From W11650 sp041844915 (GTDB lineage: Bacteria; Bacillota; Clostridia; Lachnospirales; Vallitaleaceae), in the NCBI GenBank assembly GCA_041844915.1, contig JBGZBY010000027.1, forward strand, positions 1 to 51,143: a DNA stretch of 51,143 bases. The letters are read 5' to 3'. The notes under the pieces were generated by a model that ran no database searches, was not told where the DNA came from, and was given only the letters and a program-made list of their open reading frames with translations. Shown here piece after piece: positions 18,251 through 26,039 of the stretch. The position numbers and the translations under genes are program-made. Position 1 is the stretch's first letter. Each line of letters opens with the position of its first letter.

Positions 18251-18439
18251 TCATTTATCGTTTTCTGCTCTGTAGCACTCTGGCTTTCCGCGTTCACGCT
18301 CAGAGCAGATCATTTCCTTATTTTTTCTGCTGACGCCAGCACTATTAAAAGCTTGTCTAAGTCTTTGCCAAAATCCCTTCTCCAAGACCTCTTCCAACCT
18401 TTTAAACCATCCAGCGACAAAAAAACGACCTATTGGCAT
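18251..18439 (-). CDS. Doubtful 62-residue ORF in the fliY-cheY gap
   Basis: A 62-residue basic reading frame fills most of the gap between fliY and cheY. It has only a weak ribosome site (AATAGG), no recognised motif, and its second half runs through a 9-bp inverted repeat. It could be a small lineage-specific peptide, but chance is equally likely. Confidence 0.2.
   Translation of the reverse strand: MPIGRFFVAGWFKRLEEVLEKGFWQRLRQAFNSAGVSRKNKEMICSERERGKPECYRAENDK
18264..18309. repeat. Inverted repeat in the fliY-cheY gap
   Basis: A perfect 9-bp inverted repeat (TCTGCTCTG / CAGAGCAGA) with a 28-nt loop. In the transcript it could fold just upstream of cheY. No T run follows, so it is not a terminator; an mRNA-stability or processing element is possible. 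Confidence 0.5.
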
Positions 18440-18443
18440 GAAC

Positions 18444-19556
18444 CTATTTTAAGATTTCTGTTACCCGGATACTGAAATTCTCCTCAATAACAACCACTTC
18501 ACCCTTGGCGACAATCTTGCCGTTTACCAATATGTCAATCGGCTCGCCCGACAGTTTATTCAGTTCAATAATACTGCCCGGAGCCAGCTCCAATATTTCC
18601 TTGATGCTGCGCCTAGTTCTGCCCAACTCGACTGTAACCTCCAGCTGAACATCCATAATAAGCCCTATGTTTTCCTTCTGCTGAATCAGTGCAGACATTT
18701 CAAAGCTTTGGAATTGTGCTGGCTGCACCTCGACCGGATTGGAATAAATTGCCGCTGACGGCTGATATGCCGGCGATGCCGAATGATTCATTTGCGGCAT
18801 GGGCGCCGGAGTTGGAGCAGCAGCCGGAGCCGCTTTAGCAGGAGCCGGCGCAGAATCTGCTGGCGCCGCTTTAGGCGCGTCCATATGCTTCTTGCGTTCC
18901 ATAAAGATATCAATGACCTCCTTGGCAAATTCCAAGGGATAAATCTGTGACAGGGTATTGTCAACCAATTCTCCGATTTTGATCCGGAAATCAACCTCAA
19001 TAAACTGGTTGCTAGTATCTGCTCCCTCCGGCTTAGCATCAACCAAATCTAATTTGGAAGCAATCGGCGGCAAAATATCTATCTTTTTCTTAAACATGGA
19101 AGAAAGCGCTGTGGCGGAAGCTCCGATCATCTGATTCATTGCTTCGCTGATGGCACTTAAATGCAGATCGGAAAGCTCCTCTGCAACATTGGTGCCATCT
19201 CCGCCCATCATCAAATCCGTGATAATCTTGGCATCCTCCTCCAAGAGCACCAAAATATTATTTCCTTCTAGGCCTTCTTTGTACTTCAACTGGACAGTTA
19301 CATACGGTGTGGTATGCTTCTTGACAAAACTATCCCAATCAACAACCATGACCTCCGGTGTGGTAATGGTCACTTTTTGATTGACAAGAGTTGATAATGA
19401 GGTGGCTGCCGCCCCCATACTTATATTAGAAACCTCACCAATCGCATCCTTCTCCTGCGGCTCCAGATCTGCAATCTGCTCTGCCGAATCGAAATCCGCT
19501 TCTTCTCTGCCTTGGAGCAAAGCATTGATTTCTTCTTGTGATAATAAATCGCTCAT
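18444..19556 (-). CDS. fliY: Flagellar motor switch phosphatase FliY
   Basis: A 370-residue FliY. An N-terminal CheY-P-binding peptide (SDLLSQEEINALLQG) resembles that of FliM. A CheC-like domain follows with two phosphatase half-sites, Glu41/Asn44 (AIGEVSNISMGAA) and Glu138/Asn141 (SAISEAMNQMIGAS). After an Ala/Pro-rich linker (about 230-285) the C-terminal FliN domain lies at about 295-370, with LDVQLEVTVELGRTRRSIKE. It is part of the C ring and dephosphorylates CheY-P at the motor. The ATG overlaps the fliM stop, indicating coupling. Confidence 0.96.
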   Translation of the reverse strand: MSDLLSQEEINALLQGREEADFDSAEQIADLEPQEKDAIGEVSNISMGAAATSLSTLVNQKVTITTPEVMVVDWDSFVKKHTTPYVTVQLKYKEGLEGNNILVLLEEDAKIITDLMMGGDGTNVAEELSDLHLSAISEAMNQMIGASATALSSMFKKKIDILPPIASKLDLVDAKPEGADTSNQFIEVDFRIKIGELVDNTLSQIYPLEFAKEVIDIFMERKKHMDAPKAAPADSAPAPAKAAPAAAPTPAPMPQMNHSASPAYQPSAAIYSNPVEVQPAQFQSFEMSALIQQKENIGLIMDVQLEVTVELGRTRRSIKEILELAPGSIIELNKLSGEPIDILVNGKIVAKGEVVVIEENFSIRVTEILK

Positions 19557-20542
19557 TATTCATCCTCCCTATTCATGACGCCGGTTATCATAACTGCATT
19601 TTTCCCAGCCGACAAGCCGGCTTTTCCGTAAAATTTCGGCAGATTTCCTACTAACACTTCTACTTCTTCATTAATCTTTTGATCCAGCCGGATAATGTCG
19701 CCGCATTGCAGATGTATAAAATCATCAATGGATATATTCGTCTTGCCCAGCACCACCTTAACCGGAATTTCTGACAGCTCAATCTGTTTTTCGATATACT
19801 GTCCGTATAGTTCAATATTTGTTTCCTTCGCTGAACTGAACCAATATCTGGTATTTAGCTTATCCATGATTGGCTCAATCGTAATATAAGGAACGCAGAG
19901 GTTCATCAGTCCTTCTACATTGCCAATTCTCAGATTCAATGTAATCAGCGCCACAATCTCGGTTGGCGAAATAAATTGTGCAAACTGAGGATTTGTTTCG
20001 ATTTGGGTCAATCTTGGTGTAATATTGACCACATTCTTCCACGCTTCAACCATTTCGTCAATCATCAGCGACATAACCTTTTGGATCACGGTCAACTCAA
20101 TTTCCGTAAAATCTCTGCCGGAAATGACTCCGGTTCCATTGCCGCCAAGCAGCCGGTCAACGATGGCAAATCCAATATTGGACGACATTTCTATTACAAA
20201 ATTGCCTTTCAGCGGCCTTACTTCCAAGATTCCAAGCAAAACCGGATTGGATAAGGCATTGGCAAACTCTGAATAAGAGATCGCCTCAGAGCTGATCACT
20301 TCTAGCTGGCAGCCCGTCCTCATCCTGCCTGAAAGTAATGTTGCCAGCAATCTGGCATAATGCTCATGAATAATCTCCAAGGTTCTGAGATGATCCTTTG
20401 CAAATTTTGCCGGTCTGGAAAAGTCATATTCTTTGATCTGTTTTTCGCCTTTTTCCGCCTGATATTCATCAACATCGAGTTCTCCGGCGCTTAGTGCATT
20501 GAGCAGCTGATCTATTTCACTTTGACTCAGGATATCGCTCAC
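19556..20542 (-). CDS. fliM: Flagellar motor switch protein FliM
   Basis: A 328-residue FliM. The CheY-P-binding N-terminal peptide (SDILSQSEIDQLLNAL) is followed by a CheC-like middle domain without the phosphatase residues, and a C-terminal FliN-like domain (about 250-325). FliM joins FliG to FliY/FliN in the C ring and receives the CheY-P signal. The start codon is GTG, supported by GGAGGTGAGG six bases upstream. It is 33 bases downstream of fliL. Confidence 0.97.
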   Translation of the reverse strand: MSDILSQSEIDQLLNALSAGELDVDEYQAEKGEKQIKEYDFSRPAKFAKDHLRTLEIIHEHYARLLATLLSGRMRTGCQLEVISSEAISYSEFANALSNPVLLGILEVRPLKGNFVIEMSSNIGFAIVDRLLGGNGTGVISGRDFTEIELTVIQKVMSLMIDEMVEAWKNVVNITPRLTQIETNPQFAQFISPTEIVALITLNLRIGNVEGLMNLCVPYITIEPIMDKLNTRYWFSSAKETNIELYGQYIEKQIELSEIPVKVVLGKTNISIDDFIHLQCGDIIRLDQKINEEVEVLVGNLPKFYGKAGLSAGKNAVMITGVMNREDE

Positions 20543-20575
20543 AGCCTCACCTCCTTAGGGGACAAACGCTTTTCA

Positions 20576-21076
20576 TTATCTTTGGCTTGACAAAACATCG
20601 GAAAATACAACATCGATGATCGAATTGGTTTCAAACAGTTTCCGCACCAGCGTCAAAATTTCTTCCTTTAACAGGCGCTGCGATTCTACATCTGCGAAAG
20701 GATTTTCGGTTTTCTCTTTTATCATTGTCTGAATTCGATCGCGAATCAACGATTGCTTTTCGGTAAATTGAGCCATAACATCGGCAGCATCTTTTTCTTC
20801 GTTATTGAGTACAAAACCGATATTGACTACAACATTGGTTGTTTTTTTCTCGCCCTCCAGCGGCGGATAGGTAAAAATAAACTGCTTTTCCATATTATAT
20901 AAGCTTTGCTGCGACAAAGGAATATTGGGTGAAATAGCAGCATTGCTCATATCGACAGCAGATGCCATATTCGCCAATTCCCCCTTTATGCCATTTACAG
21001 ACAACAGCGTAATAACACATACCACAATTGCTACTACTGTTAAAACCAGATTGATAATCGGTAATAATTTTTCCAC
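20576..21076 (-). CDS. fliL: Flagellar basal-body-associated protein FliL
   Basis: A 166-residue FliL: one N-terminal membrane helix (about residues 6-27) and an extracytoplasmic domain with family patterns FTYPPLEGEKKTTNVVVNIG and LTLVRKLFETNSIIDVVFSD. FliL supports the stator ring. Start codon GTG follows AGGAGG at good spacing. It lies between motB and fliM, consistent with a stator-linked role. Confidence 0.92.
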   Translation of the reverse strand: MEKLLPIINLVLTVVAIVVCVITLLSVNGIKGELANMASAVDMSNAAISPNIPLSQQSLYNMEKQFIFTYPPLEGEKKTTNVVVNIGFVLNNEEKDAADVMAQFTEKQSLIRDRIQTMIKEKTENPFADVESQRLLKEEILTLVRKLFETNSIIDVVFSDVLSSQR

Positions 21077-21127
21077 GGATAAATCCTCCTTGATCCTTAA
21101 AACATTTTTATTTCACGTCTTGCAGTC

Positions 21128-22105
21128 TTATTGTTCTGTCTGTGCATTTACTTGCTGCTGCGTCTGTTCCTCTGTTGATTGCTCTGCTTTCGCTGCCTGT
21201 TCGGCTTCTGTCGGCTGTGCCTCTGTTCCCGCGGCCAGCTCTGTTTCATCTAGTATCTTTTCCTGCGTCTTTAACAGCAATTTAATCTCCACTCGCCGAT
21301 TATGCGCCTGCCCTTCTGGAGTGGCGTTGGTATCAATCGGGTGGAATTCTCCATAGCCGGTGCTGGACACCTTTTGGGGATCAAAACCATGAATGTCAAC
21401 TAGCTCCTCCTCTACTGCAATGGCTCTAGCCGCAGAAAGATAGCGATTGCTTTTATAAAAGCCGGTATTGATCGGCCGATTGTCGGTGTGTCCCTCGACC
21501 TGGATATCATAATTATTGAATTGGGATTCCCTTAAAACCTTAGAAATCACTTTGATCGCTTCGACCGCGTCCGGCTTAAGCTCTGCTCTGCCGCTGTCAA
21601 ATAAATATTCGCCGCGCAAGGTCAATTTCACATAATTCGGCGTATAGGCCACCTGAATTTCAGAGTTTAATTCGTCGCTGGCAACCTCCTGCTGTATGGT
21701 TTCAGCAATTTTCTGCGCTGTTTCCAGTCTTTGCAGTTCCTCCAGCTCCTCTGCGGTCAAGCCCTCATATTCTTCCTCGCCTTCCTCTTCCGAATCCGCC
21801 TCGGAATTTAAAGTTTGACTGCCGCCGCTGACAACGACATCAATATTTTCCAGTTGAACCGTACCGTTAATAAACAGCTCTCCTCCTACCATGGCCTCTC
21901 CGCCGGGATAAAAATCCGACATGAATTCACCGGTACCGGTAAAATATTCCATTACTTTCTGAAACTTTTCCTGATTGATGGTTGACATGGAAAACAGCAA
22001 AACGAAAAAGCATAAGAGCAGCGTCACCATATCGCCATAAGTAGTCATCCACGCCGGAGCGCCGCCACCTCCGCCGCCTCCGCCGTCCTTTTTCTTTCTT
22101 GCCAT
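21128..22105 (-). CDS. motB: Stator protein MotB
   Basis: A 325-residue MotB. An octaglycine run (residues 8-15) precedes the single membrane helix, which carries the ion-binding Asp25 (TYGDMVTLLLCFFVLLFSMS). A Glu-rich acidic stretch follows (about 100-120). The OmpA-like peptidoglycan-binding domain (about 150-275) contains GHTDNRPINTGFYKSNRYLS. The C-terminal 45 residues are a Glu/Gln/Ala/Thr-rich tail beyond the usual end of the domain. It anchors the stator to the wall and conducts ions with MotA. Whether it uses H+ or Na+ cannot be decided from sequence. Confidence 0.96.
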   Translation of the reverse strand: MARKKKDGGGGGGGGAPAWMTTYGDMVTLLLCFFVLLFSMSTINQEKFQKVMEYFTGTGEFMSDFYPGGEAMVGGELFINGTVQLENIDVVVSGGSQTLNSEADSEEEGEEEYEGLTAEELEELQRLETAQKIAETIQQEVASDELNSEIQVAYTPNYVKLTLRGEYLFDSGRAELKPDAVEAIKVISKVLRESQFNNYDIQVEGHTDNRPINTGFYKSNRYLSAARAIAVEEELVDIHGFDPQKVSSTGYGEFHPIDTNATPEGQAHNRRVEIKLLLKTQEKILDETELAAGTEAQPTEAEQAAKAEQSTEEQTQQQVNAQTEQ

Positions 22106-22107
22106 AC

Positions 22108-22905
22108 CTATTCACCCGCTTCCGTAGTTTCTGCCGCCATCTGCGTCTGCATTTTCGGCGATAAGAATGCTTTCAGCTTTTCTTCAATAACTCTTGGATT
22201 TTCACCGGCTTGAATCGAAAGCAGTCCCTCCACCATGACCTCCTTTACCATCATCTCCTCCGTAGAACGGATTTTCAGCTTGGAAGTAAAGGGGATCGCA
22301 ATAAAGTTTGCCAAAAGAGAACCATACAGCGTCGTGATCAAGGCCACTGCCATCGACGGACCAATCGCCGACGAATCGCCGCCTACCGCCTTAAGCATGT
22401 TTATCAGACCAATCAGCGTACCGATCATACCCCAAGCCGGACCGAGCTCGCCAACTTTTGCCCAAAATTCTTGAACAGAGCCATGTCGCTCCTCAATATA
22501 AATAATTTCCGTTTCCAAAATATTCCGAACCAGTTCGGGATCCGTGCCGTCAACGATCAGTAGAATGCCCTTTTTCAAAAATGCGTCGTTTACATTATTC
22601 GCCGCTTCCTCCAGCGCCAAAAGTCCTTCTTTTCTGGCAATATTGGAGAGTTGAATAATATCCTGAATCATTTTGCCTTCATTGTTTTTGATATCTTTAA
22701 ATACCAGCCCAGCTCCCTTTAAGCCATTAAAAAATTTCACCATCGGAAAGGTTATCATCAGCGAGCCAAGCGCGCCGCCGATAACGATCAACACCGAAGA
22801 CGGATCGACAAAGTTAGACAGCGAGCCCACGCCGCCATTTATTATAATAGAAATTACAAAAAAGAATATTCCTAATATCAAACCAATAATTGATGCTAAA
22901 TCCAC
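22108..22905 (-). CDS. motA: Stator protein MotA
   Basis: A 265-residue MotA/ExbB-type protein with four membrane helices (about 5-25, 35-55, 150-170 and 180-205) and a cytoplasmic loop that contacts FliG. Typical motifs include LGPAWGMIGTLIGLINML and PSMAVALITTLYGSLLANF. The start codon is GTG, with GAGGTGG four bases upstream. It ends two bases before motB. The pair is the torque-generating stator and follows flbD, a known power modulator. Confidence 0.96.
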   Translation of the reverse strand: MDLASIIGLILGIFFFVISIIINGGVGSLSNFVDPSSVLIVIGGALGSLMITFPMVKFFNGLKGAGLVFKDIKNNEGKMIQDIIQLSNIARKEGLLALEEAANNVNDAFLKKGILLIVDGTDPELVRNILETEIIYIEERHGSVQEFWAKVGELGPAWGMIGTLIGLINMLKAVGGDSSAIGPSMAVALITTLYGSLLANFIAIPFTSKLKIRSTEEMMVKEVMVEGLLSIQAGENPRVIEEKLKAFLSPKMQTQMAAETTEAGE

Positions 22906-22923
22906 AATTCCACCTCGTCTATT

Positions 22924-23115
22924 TTAATTCTTATTTATGATAAATTGCTTTTTATATTCATATACTTTTTGATAGAGTTCTTCCTTTGTTTCCTTGACTA
23001 TCAGCTTTCTGCCTGTTGTCAGCGTAACGATTGTATCCGGTGTTTCTTCGATCACTTCGATCAAATCCTCATTGAGCAAAATTTCCACATTGTTTAATTT
23101 GGTAACATATATCAT
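22924..23115 (-). CDS. flbD: FlbD/SwrD family flagellar protein
   Basis: A 63-residue FlbD-family protein (Bacillus SwrD/YlzI type) with MIYVTKLNNVEILLNEDLIE followed by TPDTIVTLTTGRKLIVKET. SwrD raises motor power in Bacillus, and the gene is followed here by motA and motB, which fits. The ATG at MIYVTKL is preceded by AGAGGAGAG; seven upstream codons in frame are not needed. It is the first gene after the promoter at about 23.25 kb and so may lead a second transcription unit. Confidence 0.92.
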   Translation of the reverse strand: MIYVTKLNNVEILLNEDLIEVIEETPDTIVTLTTGRKLIVKETKEELYQKVYEYKKQFIINKN

Positions 23116-23230
23116 CTGCTCTCCTCTTTTCTGCAAAAAACGACAATTTTCGGCGCTTCTCCCTGTCCTTCCCCCTTTTTTCTGCTTTTATGACTTTCTC
23201 TGCGGTAAGACCGTGGACATGCTGATTTTA

Positions 23231-23259
23231 TTATATCAATATTATTTCAAAAAGTAAAG
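23231..23259 (-). promoter_or_regulatory. Sigma-A-like promoter for flbD-motAB and downstream genes
   Basis: On the minus strand, TTTACT, a 17-nt spacer and TATAAT are present, with TG one base upstream of the -10 (extended -10). It is oriented toward flbD with a predicted start near 23224. It would allow expression of the second half of the fla/che cluster independently of flgB-flgE. Confidence 0.72.
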
Positions 23260-23268
23260 CCTTTACTC
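23254..23268. promoter_or_regulatory. 15-bp palindrome overlapping the -35 (candidate operator)
   Basis: AGTAAAG-C-CTTTACT is a perfect inverted repeat that covers the -35 hexamer of the flbD promoter. The position suits a repressor site. No regulator is identified. Confidence 0.5.
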
Positions 23269-23335
23269 AACTTTTCCCTTCTGCCAAAATCGCTTTTATT
23301 CACGTTTTTCAGCTGATTTTCCAGCGCGAAAGTCC

Positions 23336-23350
23336 CTTTTCAGTGAAAAG
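23336..23350. repeat. 15-bp palindrome upstream of the flbD promoter
   Basis: CTTTTCA-G-TGAAAAG has 7-bp arms and a one-base centre, the same geometry as the palindrome over the -35 but with a different sequence. It may be an operator or part of the hairpin region after flgE. Confidence 0.45.
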
Positions 23351-23362
23351 CCAAGCGGCAAG

Positions 23363-23411
23363 AAAAGGAAAGCTTGATAAAGAAACAGGTTCTCTTTCAG
23401 GCTTTCCTTTT
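23363..23411 (-). terminator. Terminator-like hairpin after flgE
   Basis: Arms AAAAGGAAAGC and GCTTTCCTTTT (11 bp, perfect) enclose a 27-nt loop that can itself pair. The minus-strand 3' side is T-rich (CCTTTTCTT) but has no pure T run. It starts about 10 bases after the flgE stop. Partial termination is plausible. Confidence 0.5.
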
Positions 23412-23420
23412 ACTTAAGCA

Positions 23421-24728
23421 TTATCTTTTTAGATTTACTAATTCCTGCAAGATTTCATCTGATGTTGTAATTACTCTTGAATTAGCTTGAAAGCCTCTTT
23501 GTGTTGTAATCATTTCAGTAAACTCAAGCGACAGGTCGACATTGCTCATCTCCAATACGCCGGAGTTTATAGTCGAACCGATCGACGTTGCGTCCTTACC
23601 AATCCCGTTAAACTCACCGGAGTTCATCGTCGTTCCAAATAGGTTATTCCCTTCCTTTTGCAGACCTGCCGGATTGTCAAAGTCGGCAATTACGATCTGC
23701 CCGAGCAGCTTGGAATCGCCATTGGAATACTTCGCTAAAATCCTGCCGTCGCCGCCGATCTGGTAGCCTGACATTTCACCTGCCATATTGCCTGCTCCGA
23801 CTTTGTCCTTATCACCTCTTACTCCCTGAATCGTAGTATTTCCGGAGAATTGCGTCACCTTGGAAAAATCGATTTCAATGTCCGAAATCTTTGATTTAAA
23901 CGCGGTTTCTACTGCCGGAATATTAAACTTGGCGGTGGTCGGATCGGCAATATTTCCCGCAGCGTCAAAGGTCAATGTTACAGCCGCAATGGCCATAGGA
24001 GGAGTGGTTGTTGTCATGATATTCTGAGAGTTTTGATCTGTTACCTTTTCTAAGGTCAAATCATATGACCCTGGGTTGGCGCCTTTTTTCACCCGAAACT
24101 GCGCTGTATACGGATAGCCCTGACTGTCGAAAAAGTTGAAGGTAATCGGCGCTCCCAGTGCCGTTGACTGAACCTGCGAATCATTTTGATTGATATTGCC
24201 AGTAATCATTCCCTTGGTTGTCGCAACCGGTGAGCTGTACATGTTCGCGGCGCTCATTACTTTCAGCGGGGTAACCTCTCCTTTTTGAATCTCATTGGGC
24301 CGATCCGGATCCGGCTGCCAGCCCATAACAAACATTCCCGAAGGATTGACCAAGTTGCCTGCCACGTCCACCCGAAAAGCTCCGGCTCTGGTAAACTTAA
24401 TGCCTTCTGCATTCTTCACCACGAAGAAGCCGTTTCCTTCAATCTTCAGGTCAGTGACCAAATCCGTTCTCTGCGCCGCTCCTTCGTTCATATTGATGTC
24501 AATCGTATTGACATTGGCGCCCAAGCCGATCTGCATCGGGTTGCGGCCGCCCAGATTTGGGGTCGGACCGGAGGCATTTTGCAAATTCTGACTGAACACC
24601 TCGTTGAACAGGGTACGGCTGGCTTTAAAGCCCGCAGTATTAACATTTGAAATATTGTTGCCGATAACGTCCATCTTCGTTTGATGGACTCTAAGTCCGG
24701 ACACACCGGAATACATTGAACGCATCAT
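23421..24728 (-). CDS. flgE: Flagellar hook protein FlgE
   Basis: A 435-residue hook protein. The N-terminal rod/hook signature MYSGVSGLRVHQTKMDVIGN and C-terminal FQANSRVITTSDEILQELVN form the D0 coiled coil. The centre (about 140-330) is the variable outer domain. Length is within the usual hook range. FlgE is exported and polymerises under the FlgD cap, with length set by FliK; all three are in this cluster. GGAGG lies nine bases before the first of two ATG codons, either of which may be used. A terminator-like hairpin follows the gene. Confidence 0.95.
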   Translation of the reverse strand: MMRSMYSGVSGLRVHQTKMDVIGNNISNVNTAGFKASRTLFNEVFSQNLQNASGPTPNLGGRNPMQIGLGANVNTIDINMNEGAAQRTDLVTDLKIEGNGFFVVKNAEGIKFTRAGAFRVDVAGNLVNPSGMFVMGWQPDPDRPNEIQKGEVTPLKVMSAANMYSSPVATTKGMITGNINQNDSQVQSTALGAPITFNFFDSQGYPYTAQFRVKKGANPGSYDLTLEKVTDQNSQNIMTTTTPPMAIAAVTLTFDAAGNIADPTTAKFNIPAVETAFKSKISDIEIDFSKVTQFSGNTTIQGVRGDKDKVGAGNMAGEMSGYQIGGDGRILAKYSNGDSKLLGQIVIADFDNPAGLQKEGNNLFGTTMNSGEFNGIGKDATSIGSTINSGVLEMSNVDLSLEFTEMITTQRGFQANSRVITTSDEILQELVNLKR

Positions 24729-24808
24729 AATGCGTAACCTCCTTTAATCTTGGCTGTGGGACTTTCATCATTCACTCAGAAAGCAGTTGCCCCCTTACAA
24801 AGGTCCAG

Positions 24809-25189
24809 CTATAACACCACAGCTCCGTCAATATTTGTAAAAACATGATTTTTAGTATCTTTGGCTTCTAGAGCGGTAATGACTGTCGCATTCCGTATGC
24901 TGACAACATACGCGACATTGTCCATCAGCATCAGAGATTCTCGGATTCCTTTTTCTCTTGCGCTGTGAACGCCCTCTTTCAGCTTTTTGATGCTCGCCTC
25001 ATCCAAACAAATTTCCCGATGCCGCATCTGCTCCAAGGCATGCTTGGAAAATGTCAGCTCAGAACGGTTTAAATTATCCAGCAGAGCTTCCTGAAAACGG
25101 CTTCTTTCCTGTCTTTTTTCCGTCCTTTTGCCTTGCAGTCCAGCCTCGTTTTGAATCTGCGAAATGCTTTTAAATTGATTAATTCTCAT
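24809..25189 (-). CDS. TIGR02530-type flagellar operon protein
   Basis: A 126-residue protein of the flagellar operon family between flgD and flgE (TIGR02530). It contains the recognisable LTFSKHALEQMRHREICLD and a C-terminal NVAYVVSIRNATVITALEA. Function is unestablished; conserved placement beside hook genes suggests a role in hook assembly. The ATG is chosen because GGAGGAAGC precedes it. It is a reliable marker of Firmicute-type fla operons. Confidence 0.88.
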   Translation of the reverse strand: MRINQFKSISQIQNEAGLQGKRTEKRQERSRFQEALLDNLNRSELTFSKHALEQMRHREICLDEASIKKLKEGVHSAREKGIRESLMLMDNVAYVVSIRNATVITALEAKDTKNHVFTNIDGAVVL

Positions 25190-25247
25190 TGCTTCCTCCA
25201 TCGCCGAAACCGTTGTTTTATCAGATGGAGCAAATTATTCTCCATTT

Positions 25248-26030
25248 CTACGGCTTTAACTCTTTGATTGCGTTTTCCAAGGCAGTTATTTTGTTGGTTA
25301 ATTCCGCAATCTTGCCCGCCAGAAATTCAGCGTCTAATGTCGTACCATCGTTGATTAGTTTTATTTTACTCAAATCTACTTGCTTTTCTGTTCCATCTTT
25401 TAATTGGATAACAACTTTTTGTTTTTCTTCTGCAAAGTTAAATCCAACAACCTTTCCTTCGATTTTAACAGGTTCTTCCCCTTCTTTTTCAGCAATCTCT
25501 GCAACGACCATTTTATTAATCAATGCATTGATTTGTCCGATTTGGAGCTTTTCAATTTGTTTGGAAAGAACCTCGGCATCTAAGGTTGTTCCATCGTTGA
25601 TAGTTTTAACTTTTGATAACTCTACTTCTTTTTGTCCGCCATTAAAGGTTTGAATTAACAAATAGGGCTTGTTTTCCTTGACATTAACTGCTATAACTTT
25701 ACCTTCTATCTTAGTCAATTCGCCATTTTTTTCGTTTTTGATTTGCGCCTCTACATTTTTATTAATCATCTGACCGGCTTGACTGAATTGGAACGACGCA
25801 TATAAATTATTCATCTGCTCCAAAGCGGTAAATTGAGCCATTTGAGCCAAAAATTCCTTGTCATTGGTCGGCTCCAGCGGATTTTGATAACGCAGCTGTG
25901 TTGTCAGCAGATTCAAAAAAGCATCCTTACTCAAATCGCTTCCGCCTGTCCGTCTTTTGGGGAGAGTTTTCGTACCATACTCATCCAAAATCCGATTCCT
26001 AATTGCCTCTGTATTATTTGTATTTGCCAT
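25248..26030 (-). CDS. flgD: Hook-capping protein FlgD with internal duplication
   Basis: A 260-residue FlgD. The N-terminal FlgD domain (about residues 32-90) is typical: KDAFLNLLTTQLRYQNPLEP and QMAQFTALEQMNNLY. The following segment is present twice in tandem with an 82-residue period: repeat one at 89-170 and repeat two at 171-252. Both contain KIEGKV and an identical INDGTTLDAE (144-153 and 226-235). A short C-terminal helix follows. FlgD caps the growing hook and guides FlgE insertion. The duplicated part corresponds to the usual single GKxV/SH3-like region, so the cap is probably enlarged. The gene follows fliK by 9 bases. Confidence 0.94.
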   Translation of the reverse strand: MANTNNTEAIRNRILDEYGTKTLPKRRTGGSDLSKDAFLNLLTTQLRYQNPLEPTNDKEFLAQMAQFTALEQMNNLYASFQFSQAGQMINKNVEAQIKNEKNGELTKIEGKVIAVNVKENKPYLLIQTFNGGQKEVELSKVKTINDGTTLDAEVLSKQIEKLQIGQINALINKMVVAEIAEKEGEEPVKIEGKVVGFNFAEEKQKVVIQLKDGTEKQVDLSKIKLINDGTTLDAEFLAGKIAELTNKITALENAIKELKP

Positions 26031-26039
26031 GTTTCCCTC

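Larger units (their letters stand above)
23116..23420. other. 305-bp flgE-flbD junction with promoter, palindromes and hairpin
   Basis: No gene lies here. In the minus direction it holds a terminator-like hairpin just after flgE (23363-23411), a 15-bp palindrome (23336-23350), a second 15-bp palindrome over a -35 element (23254-23268), a strong extended -10 promoter, and a roughly 108-nt leader before flbD. The elements are listed separately. Confidence 0.75.

Noticed and set aside
23136..23150. Sigma-D-like GCCGAAAA upstream of flbD
   Set aside because: No TAAA at the required distance; the extended -10 sigma-A promoter further upstream is much better.
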